A DNA stretch of 64,000 bases from Prochilodus magdalenae (taxonomy: Eukaryota; Chordata; Actinopteri; Characiformes; Prochilodontidae): the NCBI GenBank assembly GCA_024036415.1, contig JAMWET010000493.1, positions 372,001 through 436,000 on the forward strand, given 5' to 3'. Positions 27,224 to 40,031 of the stretch are shown here, in pieces. Position numbers and translations under genes: made by a program. The stretch's first letter is position 1; each line of letters begins with the position of its first letter. Below the pieces are notes generated by a model. That model worked only from the letters and a program-made list of their open reading frames with translations, was not told the DNA's origin and did not search any database.

Positions 27224-27690
27224 CCCCTCTCTCTCTCTCTCTTTTTCTCTCTCTCTTTCTTTCCCCTCTCTGTCGCTCTCTTTCTCTTTCTCTTCCCCTT
27301 CTCCTTTTTTCTTACCCTATCACTATCTTTCTCACTCTGTCTTTGTCTTCTTGTGTCTTTTCTCCCTTTCTCTCTTTTCACCTCTCTCTTTTTCTTTCTC
27401 TTCCCTCTTCTCCTTTTTTTTCTTCCCCTATCACTATCTTTCTCACTTTTTCTTTGTCTTTCTGTGTCCGTTCTCCCTTTCTCTTCTTTTTGCCTATCCC
27501 TTTCTCTCTCTTTCCTTATTTTTCCCTTATTCTCTTTCCCTCCATGTTTTATGCTTTTTTGCTTTTTTTGTCCTTTATGTCTTTCTATTTCTGGTCTCAT
27601 TTCTGTCTCTCTGTTTTATCTCTTCCGCTCTCTTTATGTCTTTCCTCATTCTCTGTATGTCTTCTCCCTCCCTCTCTCCCCCCCTACCCT
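27150..27690. repeat. Long polypyrimidine (CT/CTTT-rich) tract
   Basis: About 540 bp with very few purines on the + strand, mixing CT, CTTT and CCCTTTCT units. It includes a tandemly duplicated segment: TCTTTCTCACTNTNTCTTTGTCTT plus flanks occurs near 27326-27400 and again near 27436-27490. Open frames on both strands here are low-complexity artefacts. Confidence 0.93.
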
Positions 27691-28519
27691 GCCCCCCCAC
27701 AAGAAATCACCATGTGACAGAATAATAAACCAGCACATCCGTTGAATTGTATCCATTTCTGAGCCTCTGCATGTGATTGGTCCCTCACATGATGGGTTTC
27801 TGTATGTGCACACTGGCCTTGAAGTGATGAGTCTTGTTCACCACACTGCAGTACACTGTGAAACCCTGCTCTTCCTTTCAGCAAGCAGCACCAGCGAGCT
27901 TAAGTGGATTCATGTGTGTGGGGCTATAAATATGGGCTTGTGTGTGCGCGTGTGTGTGCGTGTGTCTGTTAGTGTGTGTGGTTCTGTGTACTCAATTTAA
28001 TGAGATTACATAAATTGGTTTGCGGTGAATATTTGTGGAGGTTATTGTTATTTATTTGAGTCGTGCTGTAATTTTGAGGTGTCTAATAACGACGCTGAAC
28101 AGATGGTGAACGTTCTGCTTGTTGTAAATATAGTTATTGTTACTGCCAACAAACTGGTTATAGCTTTAAACTACTAAATGATAAAAAAACTGATTTGGAA
28201 TTAAACTGAATGATTTGATTAGTTTGAAGAAATTTGAGATTTCAAAAGAAGACATTCGTTTTTTAATCAGTTAATTAACTAGATCAGTTTTTTAATTTCT
28301 ACTTTACATTTTGAATGTTTATTATTTATAATGTTTATGTTATGACTGTTCTGTTTATGGCACTTTGTGATCTGTTTGACTATGAAGTACTGAACTTGAA
28401 TTAATAGGTGTATCAGAATATCATCACCACTTACTGGATTGGGATTAACTCAGCCTAGGATGTCAAGGTTACCGCATGCATAAATAAGCAAGCACACCAG
28501 TCTGCTGTAGAGTGTAAAA
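27691..28519. other. Intron 1 stretch with a short TG-rich patch
   Basis: A TG/CG-rich simple patch at 27910-27990 (GTGTGTGCGCGTGTGTG), otherwise AT-rich unique-looking DNA. Confidence 0.4.
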
Positions 28520-29580
28520 TGATCATCATGGGTCAAAGCATGCTATTTGCCTGATATCCAAAAGGGCATGACAACTGGGTACCAGGTGAAGGGTGGTAGC
28601 ATCTCTGGTGGTAGCAACCGCTAACTTTGTGGGATGTTCTGAGCCACCGTAGTTAAGGTGTACTGGGTTTGCCCTCCTACACATTAAGTGCCTCCCAACG
28701 GCATAACAGTGGTACTCCACCGGCTATTGATCCCAGAGGCGAATGACGACTCCAGCGAGTGGTAAAGAGCAATCGACGTGTTAAAGTGGACCAGTTAATC
28801 TCTATAATGAACAGAGGAGAACTGAGGAAAGTGTCAAGCATCACAATTGAGTGAATGCTGTTATGTCTGGACCTGTGAAGCACACACATGGCTAATGCAC
28901 CATTGTAATGCAAAGTTCATTATCAGCAAAGCTTACAATTTGCACAGGAGTGCTGTAATTGGAAGATTGAAAAACATTGGTTTCTCTCCAATAGATGTTG
29001 ACGTATACACCATCAAACACATGAGAACCACCAAAAGACAACTGTTGGATATATGTAGGGTGGTGGTGGCGGCGGGATAAATTTCTGGGGTATGTTTGCC
29101 TGACATGAATTTTGGACCACAAATACCACTTCATGATTCTCAACAGGTACATGACAATCCAAGCAGATCATGTGCACCCATACAAATGCTCAATAGTAAT
29201 CAACAAGATAATCCCACCTCACCACACAAGGGTGGTGCATGAGTGAGTTCCGGAGCACAACACTAAATTTGGTATTCTGGTCAACGACGTATTTAGGCTG
29301 TTCCAGTGAACCCAACCCATGCCATTAGAACACACCCCACACCAGTATGGAACAACCACCAGCCTGCTCAACCAACTTCCTTGTTGACGACTTGGGACCA
29401 TGGCTTCATGGGGTACAATTGGTACTGCGACTCACAGGACTGCATTACATGTTGCCGGTCATCTAGGGTTCAGTTAGCAATCTCAGGAGCCCAGGTGAGA
29501 CACTGTGTCCAGTTTCATGGAAGCACTCTGGTGGGGCTTTTGCTCCCATGGAAGCTAAAGAATGCCCCTGTGTGATATGC
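28520..29580 (+). mobile_element. Ancient Tc1/mariner relic (plus orientation)
   Basis: Broken frames on the + strand resemble Tc1-type transposase in the right order. Near 28550 is DIQKGMTTGYQ, like the start of the first helix-turn-helix. At 29140-29280 a frame reads ADHVHPYKCSIV and then PPHHTRVVHE and PEHNTKFGIL, resembling the segment spanning the second catalytic aspartate (usual form QDNAPxH...). Stops and frameshifts are frequent and no inverted repeats were recognised. The family call is moderately supported only. Confidence 0.5.
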
Positions 29581-31157
29581 GTGTGGGGCCTCCTGAAAAC
29601 CTATTTTGGTTTTTAATTAGATATACTTATTATTGGTAATAATATAATTACAGGACATAATAGACTGCAACAGAACCATATTTAACTGTTAAGGCGAATG
29701 CTGGTTATTTTCATTGTGCAAAATAGTTAAAAGTAAAAATGAACAATTTATAGATAAATTAATGGTGCACACATGTAAGCATGCAGCAGCCTCTTCAGTC
29801 CAGCAAAATCAGCCCAAAAAAGGATTCCCAATTGAAATTCTCACTAGTCTATATATATCTCACTAATATTTACACACTGAGCATCAGGCAGAGTTAGAGT
29901 TATTCATGCTGTCAGTAGCAGCTATGAAAAAAAAGTATATTGGTGTTATGTATCGTGTGTTTGCCTGGCAAATGGATGGCATTTTACAGAATCATTTTTG
30001 GATCACATTCTCTTCAGAACCTTTACCAGTCTTAGAACAGTTCAAACACTCATATACACAATATTCAGGCATTTTAATACAAATAACACCATACAGTTTC
30101 TAAAACTGCCACCTCCGCTTTGTCAGATCCACAATAGACTGATCCATTTCCATTGCCAACATGAGCAGATGTCTCTACAATGTCATCTTTATGTGCGAAT
30201 CTTGAAAGGGTCTGTAGAAAATCTTTTGTTCTAAGTTTGAGTGCTGACATCCAAACGAGGGGAGAGGATGCGTGGGGTTTGGCATTGTTCCTAAAGTAGT
30301 ACTATCACTAAATCTTTCTACTTATGGACCAACTGCCAATTTTGTAAGTTTTTGTCTCTGTCCATGTTTGATTTTGTCATTTGTCCTCCTAGAACAGAGT
30401 TCTGGAGGAATGTTGCTGATAAAGCAAAGCTGACCAAGCTGTTCCCCAGTCACTTGTTTGTGTAGCTGTATGTGTGTGTTTCAGGAGTCTTGGGGGTGGT
30501 CTGGTTGGAAGGGACCTTCATATTGGATCTGATTAAAAGCTGAGTGAATAGAGAGGCTTTAGGGAGCTACAAAGCCACACTATTAGCTGAGCTCTAATAA
30601 CAAGATAGATTAATGACTTATGTAAATGTTCACACAGACAACACTAGAACAGAAAAAAGCCATATTCTTTTGGAGGTCATGCTGAACTTTTAATTCCTGC
30701 TGAGAGAGTGAGTCTGCATTTATAGACGTGAGGATGGATTAAGGAGAGAGGCAAACAGTCTTAATCAAAAAAGAGAAAAATAACAGCATGAAAAGAATAG
30801 CAATAGAAGCAGGTGCAGATTGATGTGTGATAGCTGAGTAGGAATTAGAACCAGAGTAGGTTGCTGAAGAGAAAGAAAGACAGAACGAAAGAAAGAAATA
30901 AAGAATCTTTCTGCCATTAGCAGCATATAAAATAGCATGGATTACGCCTTGTTTCACACACTGGGATAGTGAGAGTGCTAGTTTATACTTTAACAGTTAG
31001 CCTTGTTCAGCTAACAATGCCTGAATCACCACACACTTGCCTCATCATTGTATGTCTGCTTCTATAGCTTGAACTAAGAGGATAATGTATCTAACAAGAA
31101 ATGAAAATCTACCAACTAGAATGCACTATCCCCAAAAAGTGGTCTAATTGTTAAATA
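29581..31157. other. Intron 1 stretch, no recognised feature
   Basis: No supported exon or repeat. Open frames at 29906-30103 and 30739-30957 are short and lack similarity that I recognise. Confidence 0.45.
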
Positions 31158-32376
31158 GAGTGTGTTACGAAAGTATTCACCCCCTTTATGCTTTTCCTGA
31201 TTCATTGCATTCCAAGTTGTATAACAGTCAATGTTTCCTTTCACTGTAGTTCTCTTGGGGTACATCGCTGTTAGCTTAGCACACCGATTCCCCACCCTGT
31301 CCTGCACATTTTAGTGGATTGCATGTTTTAACGTTTTTGTGGATTCCCTGGGTTGAGAAACACTAGTTTAACACATCTAGCCACTGGGCTTATTGTCCAT
31401 TTTTCCAGGCAAAACTGCTTCAGGTCCTTTAAGTTATATGGGCTGTGTTAGTGTTGCAGTCTTCAAGTCATGTCACAGGTTCTTCTTTAGATTGAGTTCT
31501 GGGCTTGGAATTGGCTTGGCAAGCCTATTCCAAGACATTTACATGCTTTCTTTTAAACACTACAGTGTAGCTTTAGCAGTATGCTTAGGGCCAGTGTCTT
31601 GTTCGAAGGTGAAGCTCCATGCCAGTTTTAAATATCCGGCAGGCTGAAACAGGTTTTTCTTAAGACTGTCACTGTATTTGCTGCCGTCTTTTCTTCATCC
31701 AGTCCCTGCCAATGCTGCCACCACCAACATGCTCCACTGAAGTAATGGCATTCTTGGGGCGATGGGCAGTGTTGGGTTTGTGCCACACATAGTGTGTCCA
31801 GTGATGGTCAAAGAGTAAATTTTATTTTCATCTGACCCCAGAAATGTTTTCCTTTTCCTAAGGTAGTATGACATTTACGGTTAGCCAAACTTTAAACATG
31901 TTTTCTTATGGCATTTTTCTGGCAACTTCTCAATAAAGCCATGCTTTGTGGAGAGTATGGCTTAAAGTGGCCCTATCTTTGAAGTCCGCAGTGTTATCCT
32001 TGGTGTCTTTGCTGCATGTCTGATTAATGCTCTGCCTGTCCAGTCTGTGAATCTTGGTGGGTTGCCTTCTCTTGTTAAGTTTGTGGTTGTGCCATATTTT
32101 TTCCATTTTCCTTTAATGGATTTAATTGTGCCCAGTGGGATGTTCAAAGTTTGGAAATACAGTATTGTTATAACTTAACCCTGATCTGTATTACTCCACA
32201 ACTTTGTCTCTCACCTGTTTGGAGTGCTCCTTGGTTTTTATATGGTGTTGCATTTGGTTTAGAAAAAAGTGGAGTACTGCACTGTTATTTAATGGTTTCA
32301 TAGTAAAAGGGGTCAATACAAGGGACTCACAAAAAAAAAAAAAACATCAAATGGGTTGAATACTTTCAAGGCACTG
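31158..32376 (-). mobile_element. Tc1-like transposon relic (minus orientation), both ends visible
   Basis: The left end (after TA at 31156-31157) carries GAAAGTATTCACCCCCTTT and the right end (before TA at 32377-32378) carries AATGGGTTGAATACTTTCAAGGCACTG, an imperfect inverted pair. The minus-strand interior encodes an N-terminal transposase piece at 31962-32147 reading IKSIKGKWKKYGTTTNLTREGN and then PPRFTDWTGRALIR, the junction of the two helix-turn-helix subdomains of Tc1 transposases. The catalytic half (31400-31950, minus) is badly degraded. The length of about 1.2 kb is short for a full element. Confidence 0.75.
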
Positions 32377-33862
32377 TAGTCACAAATAGACATGCTTGTG
32401 TTTTTAGACACTTCATACTGTTGTATATACAAGTAGACTTAAGCAGTTTTAGTTGTATTTAGCTACGGAACATACTTTTGTCCATCTTTATTGTCACACT
32501 GAGTCAAAAGTCACGTAAGTAAGTCTGTTTCACACTGAAATTTGGCAATGTATGAGGCAAATGCATCATTATTTAGACACACAGTTATGCAAATTTCAAA
32601 CAAATTACCTACATATACTGTAGCATTATAGCTCAAGAGCAATGCTAAAGAGAACAGACCTTAAACATTTTATATTAATTGAGTCTATTTAGAGCAAAGA
32701 GTAAAAAAAATAAATAAAAATTGTGGTTAACTTATAACCTTAGTAATCCTAGTTGAGATAACTCAAAATGTACAAAATGTAGGTCAACTAGTGTGTGTTA
32801 AATAGGGTGTACTGTATGTATGTATATTATATGCTTGTTTATGTATTAGCATAATTACTAAATTAGTTGGATTTTAAACCACATGCTCTATTGTGAATGA
32901 AGCTGCATATAACTACTGTACATATTTATGTAAATCTGTCTGGCTCATTCTTTTTGCTGATGCCCTGGCCTTTACTGTAGAATGCATATGGCCGTGTGAA
33001 AGCGTTTCCTCAGTAACTGTGATGGTGTTAGCAGGCAGCTGTAGTATCGGTGCCTGGCTCACTCCCACTCTATGGTAAAAATACTCTATAATGCTCTTCT
33101 CTGCCCACCAGACTCAGCATTCTCTCGCTCAGTGCTGCTCCCTGCAGCCTGTCCCCACTTGGCCAGGCTGTGTGAACCCCATCTGCCCACACACTACACA
33201 GAGCAGGGTAGAGAGATGCTGGAGTAATGGGGCCGCCATGGTCAAAAACAAGCACCTAATGAATAGTAGTCTCCAACTGCTTATCAAGTGAGTCATTTCC
33301 CATCTTGTATGAAGTGAGATAAGAGAAGGTAATCACGCGTCACTATAATATCATTAACACTCAGAAAGCCTGGAGAAATGCTCTCACTAATGGCGAGATT
33401 TCTGACTATGGCTCATTTGAATTCAGTTTATGTAAGTCCAGCATCTTATTCTATAATGTGGGAGGAGCTACTGGCCTCACATTATTGCTTGATATGGCCT
33501 GGAAAATGAGATTGAGGGGTCAACACAGGTTCTGCTTTTCTGGTTCTGCAGAGGAAAATTGTTCTTTAAAGAACCATCCATTGAAAGTTTCTTTGCTAAC
33601 CCTTTATGAGTATTATAGCAATTTGTCATATATTCTAAAGAATGCATCATTACAATATCTTTACATGATAGTATATTTTACAACACATGCATTGCAGACA
33701 GTTAGCAATGAGGATAAATTATTTGATAATGTGTCATTTAATGGTGCCATGGATTGCATATATTCAGTATTTTAAATTGTTCTCTGATGTCTACATAGAA
33801 TACCCATTTAGAGTTCAACGTTCAAGGTCTACTCATAAAAAACTAGAACCACAAGTTAAGTT
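32377..33862. other. Intron 1 stretch, minor repeat fragment
   Basis: No gene seen. A palindrome-like GTTCTTTAAAGAACCATCCA at 33551-33570 belongs to the MITE motif type found at 370-1350. Confidence 0.4.
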
Positions 33863-33933
33863 GACCCAGATGGAGTTTAAACCATAATTATCAGCACTGA
33901 AGACTGACACCTTATCCGTTAGACCACTAGGCC
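33863..33933 (-). pseudogene. tRNA-Arg-like pseudogene with UCA anticodon
   Basis: The minus strand folds as a near-complete cloverleaf: a 7-bp acceptor stem GGCCTAG/CTGGGTC (two G-U pairs), a D arm GTCT...AGGT around AACGGATA, and an anticodon stem TCAGT/GCTGA with loop CTTCAGT. The T arm is shortened to ATGG/CCAT with an 8-base loop. The anticodon read from the loop is UCA. Layout and D arm resemble vertebrate tRNA-Arg(UCG), from which UCA differs by one transition. The B box (GGTTTAAACTCC) is degenerate. A T6 run that could end Pol III transcription lies about 20 nt downstream (33837-33842 on +). It may be a decayed tRNA copy or a SINE head. Confidence 0.5.
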
Positions 33934-34899
33934 TATCATTATGACCTGCTTACAAGTCGTAGCACTTGCCTGCTGTTTCCCCTTTGTTTGGTAAGCTAAT
34001 GAATAATTTGATGAGCTCTATCATTATTTATTTTTTACAGCAAGACACATTGGTGATCATACAGAAACAACAAGAAACAGACACAGACAGGGAAATAAAA
34101 TGAACCTCACTGTAAAAAAAGCTAGATCAACATACTTTAGACTTGCTAGCAGGTAACCATATCTGCCCTTGCTTTCGATCTCAACATCAACACAAAGTCA
34201 AGTCAAAAGAAGTTGTTACTCACTGTGAAAGTTTCAGTTTAAGATGATCTGCTTCAACAATTCGAAAGTGGCTAAACTCACACAACATGGCTGCTGCGTA
34301 GAGGTTGCTGTTGTGGCGCTAATAAAGGTGGAACGGGTCATATCTTGTTTTCAGTGTTGAATGCTGAGCAAAGATGCTCAATATTGTTTGAGAAATTTGT
34401 CTGGAGTGAAATGTGCACAGCAAACAAACTAATTTGGATTAAGGTTGTCCAGGATCTTGTTGTAGATGATCTGTTGTTGGCTGAAGCCAGTAGTTGCAGC
34501 ATTCAAGGTGAAAAGGTACATTAGCTTAATGGGAAAGCGGAACGGGAAACCAGTTTTAGGTTTGTTGTTGCTCCCTTGTCATTGTTTTAGCTGGGCTGGA
34601 ACTTAAACATTGTACATTTTGGGTCATTTGAGTCAAGACTGTTACATAACAGGTTCCGATTTTGGAATCAGCCCGTTTTACCACTCTCTTTTAAAGATAT
34701 GTTATTTTTATTTGTAGATAGAGGAATGTGTTTGAGGTTCACTATATGTCACTTTGGTATACTGAACTCTCCTCATTCAACTTTCTATGGGATCTTTAAA
34801 GGAAGCATTTTGTATTTGTTTGTAGAGGTGCACATATATCAGTGGGAGGGTAGGGGGACCAATGCCTGGTGCCTTCTATTAAAAACAGCAAGCTTGTTT

Positions 34900-35395
34900 T
34901 AGGACGATATTTAGAGACAAGATTTAGTGGGAAGATTTAGTGACATCTAGTGGGGAGGTTGCAAACTGCAACCAACTGAAAACTCCTCCCCTAACTTTTC
35001 CTTTCTGAGTGTATAACATAACCTATGGTGGCCATAAAGAGGATTCACCCCTCTTTAGCTTTTTCTTGTGCTAAATAATAAGTACATGATCCTCCGTTTG
35101 TCAAAATTTGCAAAACAGTTACCCAGCACCGGCAGCAACTGTTTTCAAAATTGGATTCAATAGCATTGCAAAAAACATGATAGGCACTCTCTGGAGCTAG
35201 TTTTTGGATTGTCCATTCTGTAGAAACATGACATGGAAGCTCCTGTTGTAAGAGGACCCACTTTTATGTAGATGTATAGCTCATTGTAAGCTAAAACATA
35301 GTGATTCCTAGTTGAAATACAGGCCATTATACATGAAATAAATAATAGTTTTGTTCAGTGTATTTCATTTCTACTAATAGTGTACAAGTTCTCGT
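34900..35395. repeat. Dispersed fish repeat (non-autonomous)
   Basis: The segments GTGACATCTAGTGGGGAGGTTGC, AACTGAAAACTCCTCCCCTAAC, TCTGGAGCTAGTTTTTGGATTG and GAGGACCCACTTTTATGTAGAT, in this order, match a dispersed repeat I remember from several teleost genomes. No coding capacity. The class is not certain. Confidence 0.45.
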
Positions 35396-37019
35396 TCCCC
35401 TTACAATTACAGAATGCCGACTACAGTGCAGTTATTGTTTTCTCACTTAGCAGACTGTCATTGATTTAAATCATTGCTGTTGCTTGGATTTAAATGCTTT
35501 CGGTATACAGCGTTCCACTTGCTTTGTCATATGTGTGAGGCATTAATCCATCATATTTCTGTTAAATTACTCTTGATTTGTAAACTGGAAAGTCATTGTG
35601 CCTCTCTGGCTAAACGACTGTGTGTGTGCATGTGTGTGCTTTTGTGTGTATGTGAGAGAGTGTGAATATGCATGCCTGTGGTACAGTAGCAGGCACTTTA
35701 TTCCCTGCTGGTGATATCACACCTTGCCTGCATCTCTGCTAATGGTCAGCACAGCATCTGGTAGCACCTGTGCACACACCCCGCTGAGGGAACAGGTGCA
35801 GCTGTGAGTGTTCCTAAACCACTGTGAAAACCCACAATTAGGTTTTCTCCTTAAAAGAGCCCCAGGATCTAGCCAATCAGCAAAGTGTATGTGTCTGTTG
35901 GATGAAGTATTTTTATTGACATAGATCAAGTTTATGTTATATATTCTATAAAAAGAAACAAAGTAAATGTTTTTAATCTAATTTATGTTTTTTAGATTTA
36001 AATGACTTTTTGTGTTGTACACTAGTTAGAGGCCACCCTTTCATTGGATTTCCATTCAGTATTGAAGTCTTGTATTCTCGTATCTTCCAACAGCTGTTAG
36101 ATGCAAGCTATTCATTTTTCATTATTAGAAAACAGCAGAAATGTTTATTCAACAAATTATTTGTTTGATGTGACCTCCATTAATTTTTTAATTAAAGACT
36201 TTTATTTTTTCAAAGAACAATAAAGAGAGGGATATTTTTTCACATTTTCAAAGTTTAGTCTTAGAACGTGGTGGCATTTCTTGCTCATCATGATTAAGGA
36301 AATTTCATGTCCAGATTTTGACTTTTTAGTTCGTAAACCTTACTCCACATGTTAGATGCCCAGTGTTGATGTTTGAGTGCAAATTGTCTTCTTGTTTTTT
36401 GTCTACTTTCTTTTCTCAGTAACGACTGTCTAACAGCTACACATCCTTTCAGACCCATAGTGTTGAGTTGTAAAGAACCACCTGTGTATTGTTTCAGATC
36501 TGAAGCTTAATTTTCTCCTGTCTCTCAAAGATAAAGCCAAAGATAAAGAGAAAGCTTTAAGTGTTGTGTATCTGACGGTGATACTGTTGGTGGTTTTCCA
36601 GGTCTGCCATGGTTGTTCATGGAGAGTAAGAAAGAGAGACACACATGTGAGAGCGAGCGAGAGACTGTTCAGGAGCAGGCATGTGAATCTCAGTGATGCT
36701 ATGAGTTCACGTCCCACACATGCCCAGAGTCTTGCGGACTGGGTTGCGAGTGAGCTCTGAACAGTGCTGTGGATGAGAGCAGCTTTGACAAGCCTTTCTG
36801 ATTGAATGAAACTGTTGTGCATCAGCCGCAATATAGAGGTGGCAGTGAAGGAAACTAAACTGTGTGTCTCTGGAGATCATTACTAATGCATTCCCTATCT
36901 GTATTTGTTTGTAGATAGCCTTGGTACAAGAGAATTATCTTGGGCAGACGGTTGCTCATTTAAATTCTTGCGCTGTACCAGAAATACATCTAAAGTTTCC
37001 TATGATATAGGTATATAGA
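35396..37019. other. Intron 1 stretch, no recognised feature
   Basis: Short TG repeat near 35619-35665. Open frames 36430-36831 (-) and 36566-36760 (+) overlap each other and lack domain or exon support. Confidence 0.4.
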
Positions 37020-37400
37020 TATACACTAGACACAGCTTTCAGTGGGGGACACCTCACTGGCCCGGAAAGAGTCCTTAGCCTTGGAGGAAGGTTGAGGTGC
37101 CTTCATGCAGACGGCCAACTCAGGCAGCATCTTTGCAGAGGTGTAGTGCAGCTCAAGAGGCTGGCCCAGGAAACCTCATTATCTGAAAGAAGTCCTTAGC
37201 CATGAGGGAAGATGCCCCTCCACCTGGGAGGGCTCATGACTGCAGTCTTGCATTGTTTAAGTGCCCAGCCTAGGACTCCTCATAGTCTTTGAGCCACAGG
37301 GTAAAGTCATTCTCAGCCAATATGATAGCCAACTCTTTGGCCAGCAGGGAAAGACTGAAGCATACACCCAAACAATTTAAAACAAGACACCACCAACAAA
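37020..37400. repeat. Unidentified GC-richer segment with an internal imperfect repeat
   Basis: The block is more GC-rich than its surroundings. It contains two similar units: GAAAGAGTCCTTAGCCTTGG, then AGGAAGGT (about 37064-37092), and GAAAGAAGTCCTTAGCCATG, then AGGGAAGAT (about 37186-37215). On the minus strand a stretch reads GASSLMAKDFFQIMRFPGPAS before a stop. It may be a retroelement fragment, but I do not recognise it. Confidence 0.3.
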
Positions 37401-38482
37401 TTTATAGCAATGTGAAGTAGCAGCCATGCAGCACGAGCAAACTTACACCCACATTTTTACCCATTTGATCCATCGTTTATTATCTATCCATATAAAAAGA
37501 GATACTTTCTACTTTTCGTGGTGAGGAATCGAATGGCATGGTCACGCCATGAAATCCTCAGTGTGAAATAAACAGTGCAAGTGTTAATTTATGACCAGTT
37601 GGACACAAACTAACTTCAACAGAGTGAATTAGGCACTGGAGATTTTTCTGCGCATGCTTATTTACTTCCCCGTTGTCCTGGTTTGACTTAAGTAAAGGGT
37701 TTTAGTACTCTTTCCTATGCAGGCGTATGTATGTGTGTGCATGCGCATGTCCATCATTGCCTTATCAGCCCTACAGGTAACAGATAATTTCCTGCGGTCA
37801 TTGCAGTAATGAAGAAGAGGGCGGTGGAATGCCTAATGGCTGTGCAGAGGACCTGAGACCAGAGTAAATGAGGGGAGAGAGAGAGAGATAGAGGTGCCTG
37901 TCGAAAATGCTGCCAGGCACTGGCCGTATGAAGAATCTCCTCCTGTCCAACTATCTGTCCTCATATCCTGCCAGCATTTCAAGCTCTGACAAGATACCAG
38001 TCCTGTATTTTAATTACTGTGTGTGCTCACGCTCAGATACCACAGCAGTGTTAAGATGGATGAAGATTTCTGATTAGCTCTTTATGTGGGTAGTAGGAGG
38101 ACCATACACATGTAACGGGAAACCGAACTTCCTTCCCTTTAAGAAATAAGTGCAATATGTAATACATAAAAGGACTGTACTATGGACATATTGTTGAAGC
38201 TTTAAACCATACATTTCACTCCCTACTATATGTGACGTACATATGGGACTTTATGAAAAACAGTGTGTTTGCATTTGCCTGTTTAGTTACAGCTGGTTAG
38301 CTGTGCCTTTCGCAGCTCTAAAGAGATTTTAGCCCGGGCTGCTTTTGGAATACACAATACAGGGTAGCCTGTCAGAACAGTGACCATTTACATAGATAAA
38401 AGATTAAAGACTGCAGGTAAAGTAACATGTTCTAGATGTCTTCATCACATTTATATGAACTAAACTTAATTATGCAAATTGC
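37401..38482. other. Intron 1 stretch, no recognised feature
   Basis: Unique-looking sequence with a short GA run near 37875. No exon or RNA gene was identified. Confidence 0.4.
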
Positions 38483-38580
38483 ATATCATTGCTGTCCAAA
38501 GAAAAACATGTACCTCCATTTTATGTTGATTTTTACTTTTGTGCAGTTTACACTTTGTGAAAATTTTATGATGAATTGAC
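38483..38580. repeat. MITE family B, partial copy
   Basis: TATCATTGCTGTCCAAAGAAAAACATGTACCTCC followed by ATGTTGATTTTTACTTTTG matches, in reverse complement, the right arm of the palindromic copy at 52890-53137. Only one arm is present. Confidence 0.5.
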
Positions 38581-40031
38581 CCAAAATTATTTAGACAAAA
38601 AAGTCAGGTTCAGTTGGAAGTTAAACTCGGTTATTGCCCTCTCGTTTAAAGTTGCCAGGAGACGCTTCTTTTCACTCAAGCACCCAAACTTCAGCATATG
38701 GCTGTGTCAGCCGGAATACAAGGAATAGAGGTCGTGCTAGTTCTAAGCCATAAAAATAGGTTGGAAAATGGTCATGAACTATGACTCCTTTTTTCCTACA
38801 TAAAGCACACAAACATTAGGACTGGATCTTAAAAAAAACAATTAAAAACAAGATAAGGATGTAGCTGTTATAAAAAATGTCCTTGACCTGGATCAAAAGT
38901 AGATGAGCTTTGTATTACATGGTTTCATGACACTCCCACATCTTATTAATAAAAAGAACCACCATTAAAAGGTTCTTTAAAGAACCATCTTCTATTACTT
39001 TTCTGGTCCTTATTTTAGCACAGTTAGAATTTATCTGTGATGACCATAATAAAAGCTGGGCCAAGCGTCAACTACACACCTGGCCCTTACTGAAATAGAA
39101 GCTCAGGGCAGGGTGGAGGACATGCACAGGTTAATAGCTGAGATTTCAAATGTCCCAGAAATTACTTTACTGTCCTCCACCTCCACACATTCCTCCTCAT
39201 CAGAACAGCAATCGCTCCCTCCTTCTTTCTCTGTCCATGCTGCTAACCCATGCCTGAGCAAATGTATCAGTATGTGTGTGGGTGTTCTTTTGGATTACCC
39301 CTGAAGGAGGGAGAGAGAGAAAGAGAGTGAGAGAGGGAGAGAGAGAGGGAAGGAGCTTGGCCAAGGATTTTTGTACATATAAAGTATGATACACACGCAA
39401 GTGGTTGAAAATAGCTCGGTAAGCAAGGAGTGGCTGACTCATTTTGTGTGCAGTGAAATCTCCTCACACCTCCGTACCACATCAGATGGATAGCCTGATG
39501 TTACATGCATCTCCATCTCATCTTATATGTGCTGTATATTCTTTTGCTGCCATTGCTCTGCTGTTGGTTTGCATCTCGTGTTAGCTGTGACCTGCCCTGT
39601 GCCGGGGCAGTTGTTTTGTCGGTAAATAGGTGTTTGCGATATTGCCAGGCTTATTTATCATGGCCTGACAGCCGTACACAGTGACTGAAGAGCATAGACT
39701 GTTGGAGACTGTTATTTTATCAAACCTGAGGTTTCCTTCCACTTCAGGAATCAGCTTTGAGCACATGAGCAACACATAGTGAATAGTTTGCTCACAGAAT
39801 GTCTCTCAAAAAGGCGTTCGCATTATTTAGCGGACGGGGCCTTCTGTGATGTGTGATGTCTAACACAACACTCATCTTGCTTTAAAGGCATACTCCAGTA
39901 TTTTTCAACCCAGGGCTAATTTCCCTTTATAAGCATTTACTAGGCTACTAATGATAGTTGACAATGTAATGAAGTCTGAGGTATGAGGTATGATCTGTCT
40001 TTCCCACTATAACAATGCAATGTAATACTTA
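38581..40031. other. Intron 1 stretch with minor repeats
   Basis: A palindrome AAAAGGTTCTTTAAAGAACC at 38967-38986, a GA-rich tract at 39307-39352, and at 39885-40010 a segment beginning AAAGGCATACTCCAGTATTT that resembles a dispersed fish repeat. No gene was seen. Confidence 0.4.

Noticed and set aside
26382..27745. Several long open frames on both strands (up to 210 codons)
   Set aside because: All follow polypyrimidine simple repeats, with three overlapping frames open at once; no protein domain.
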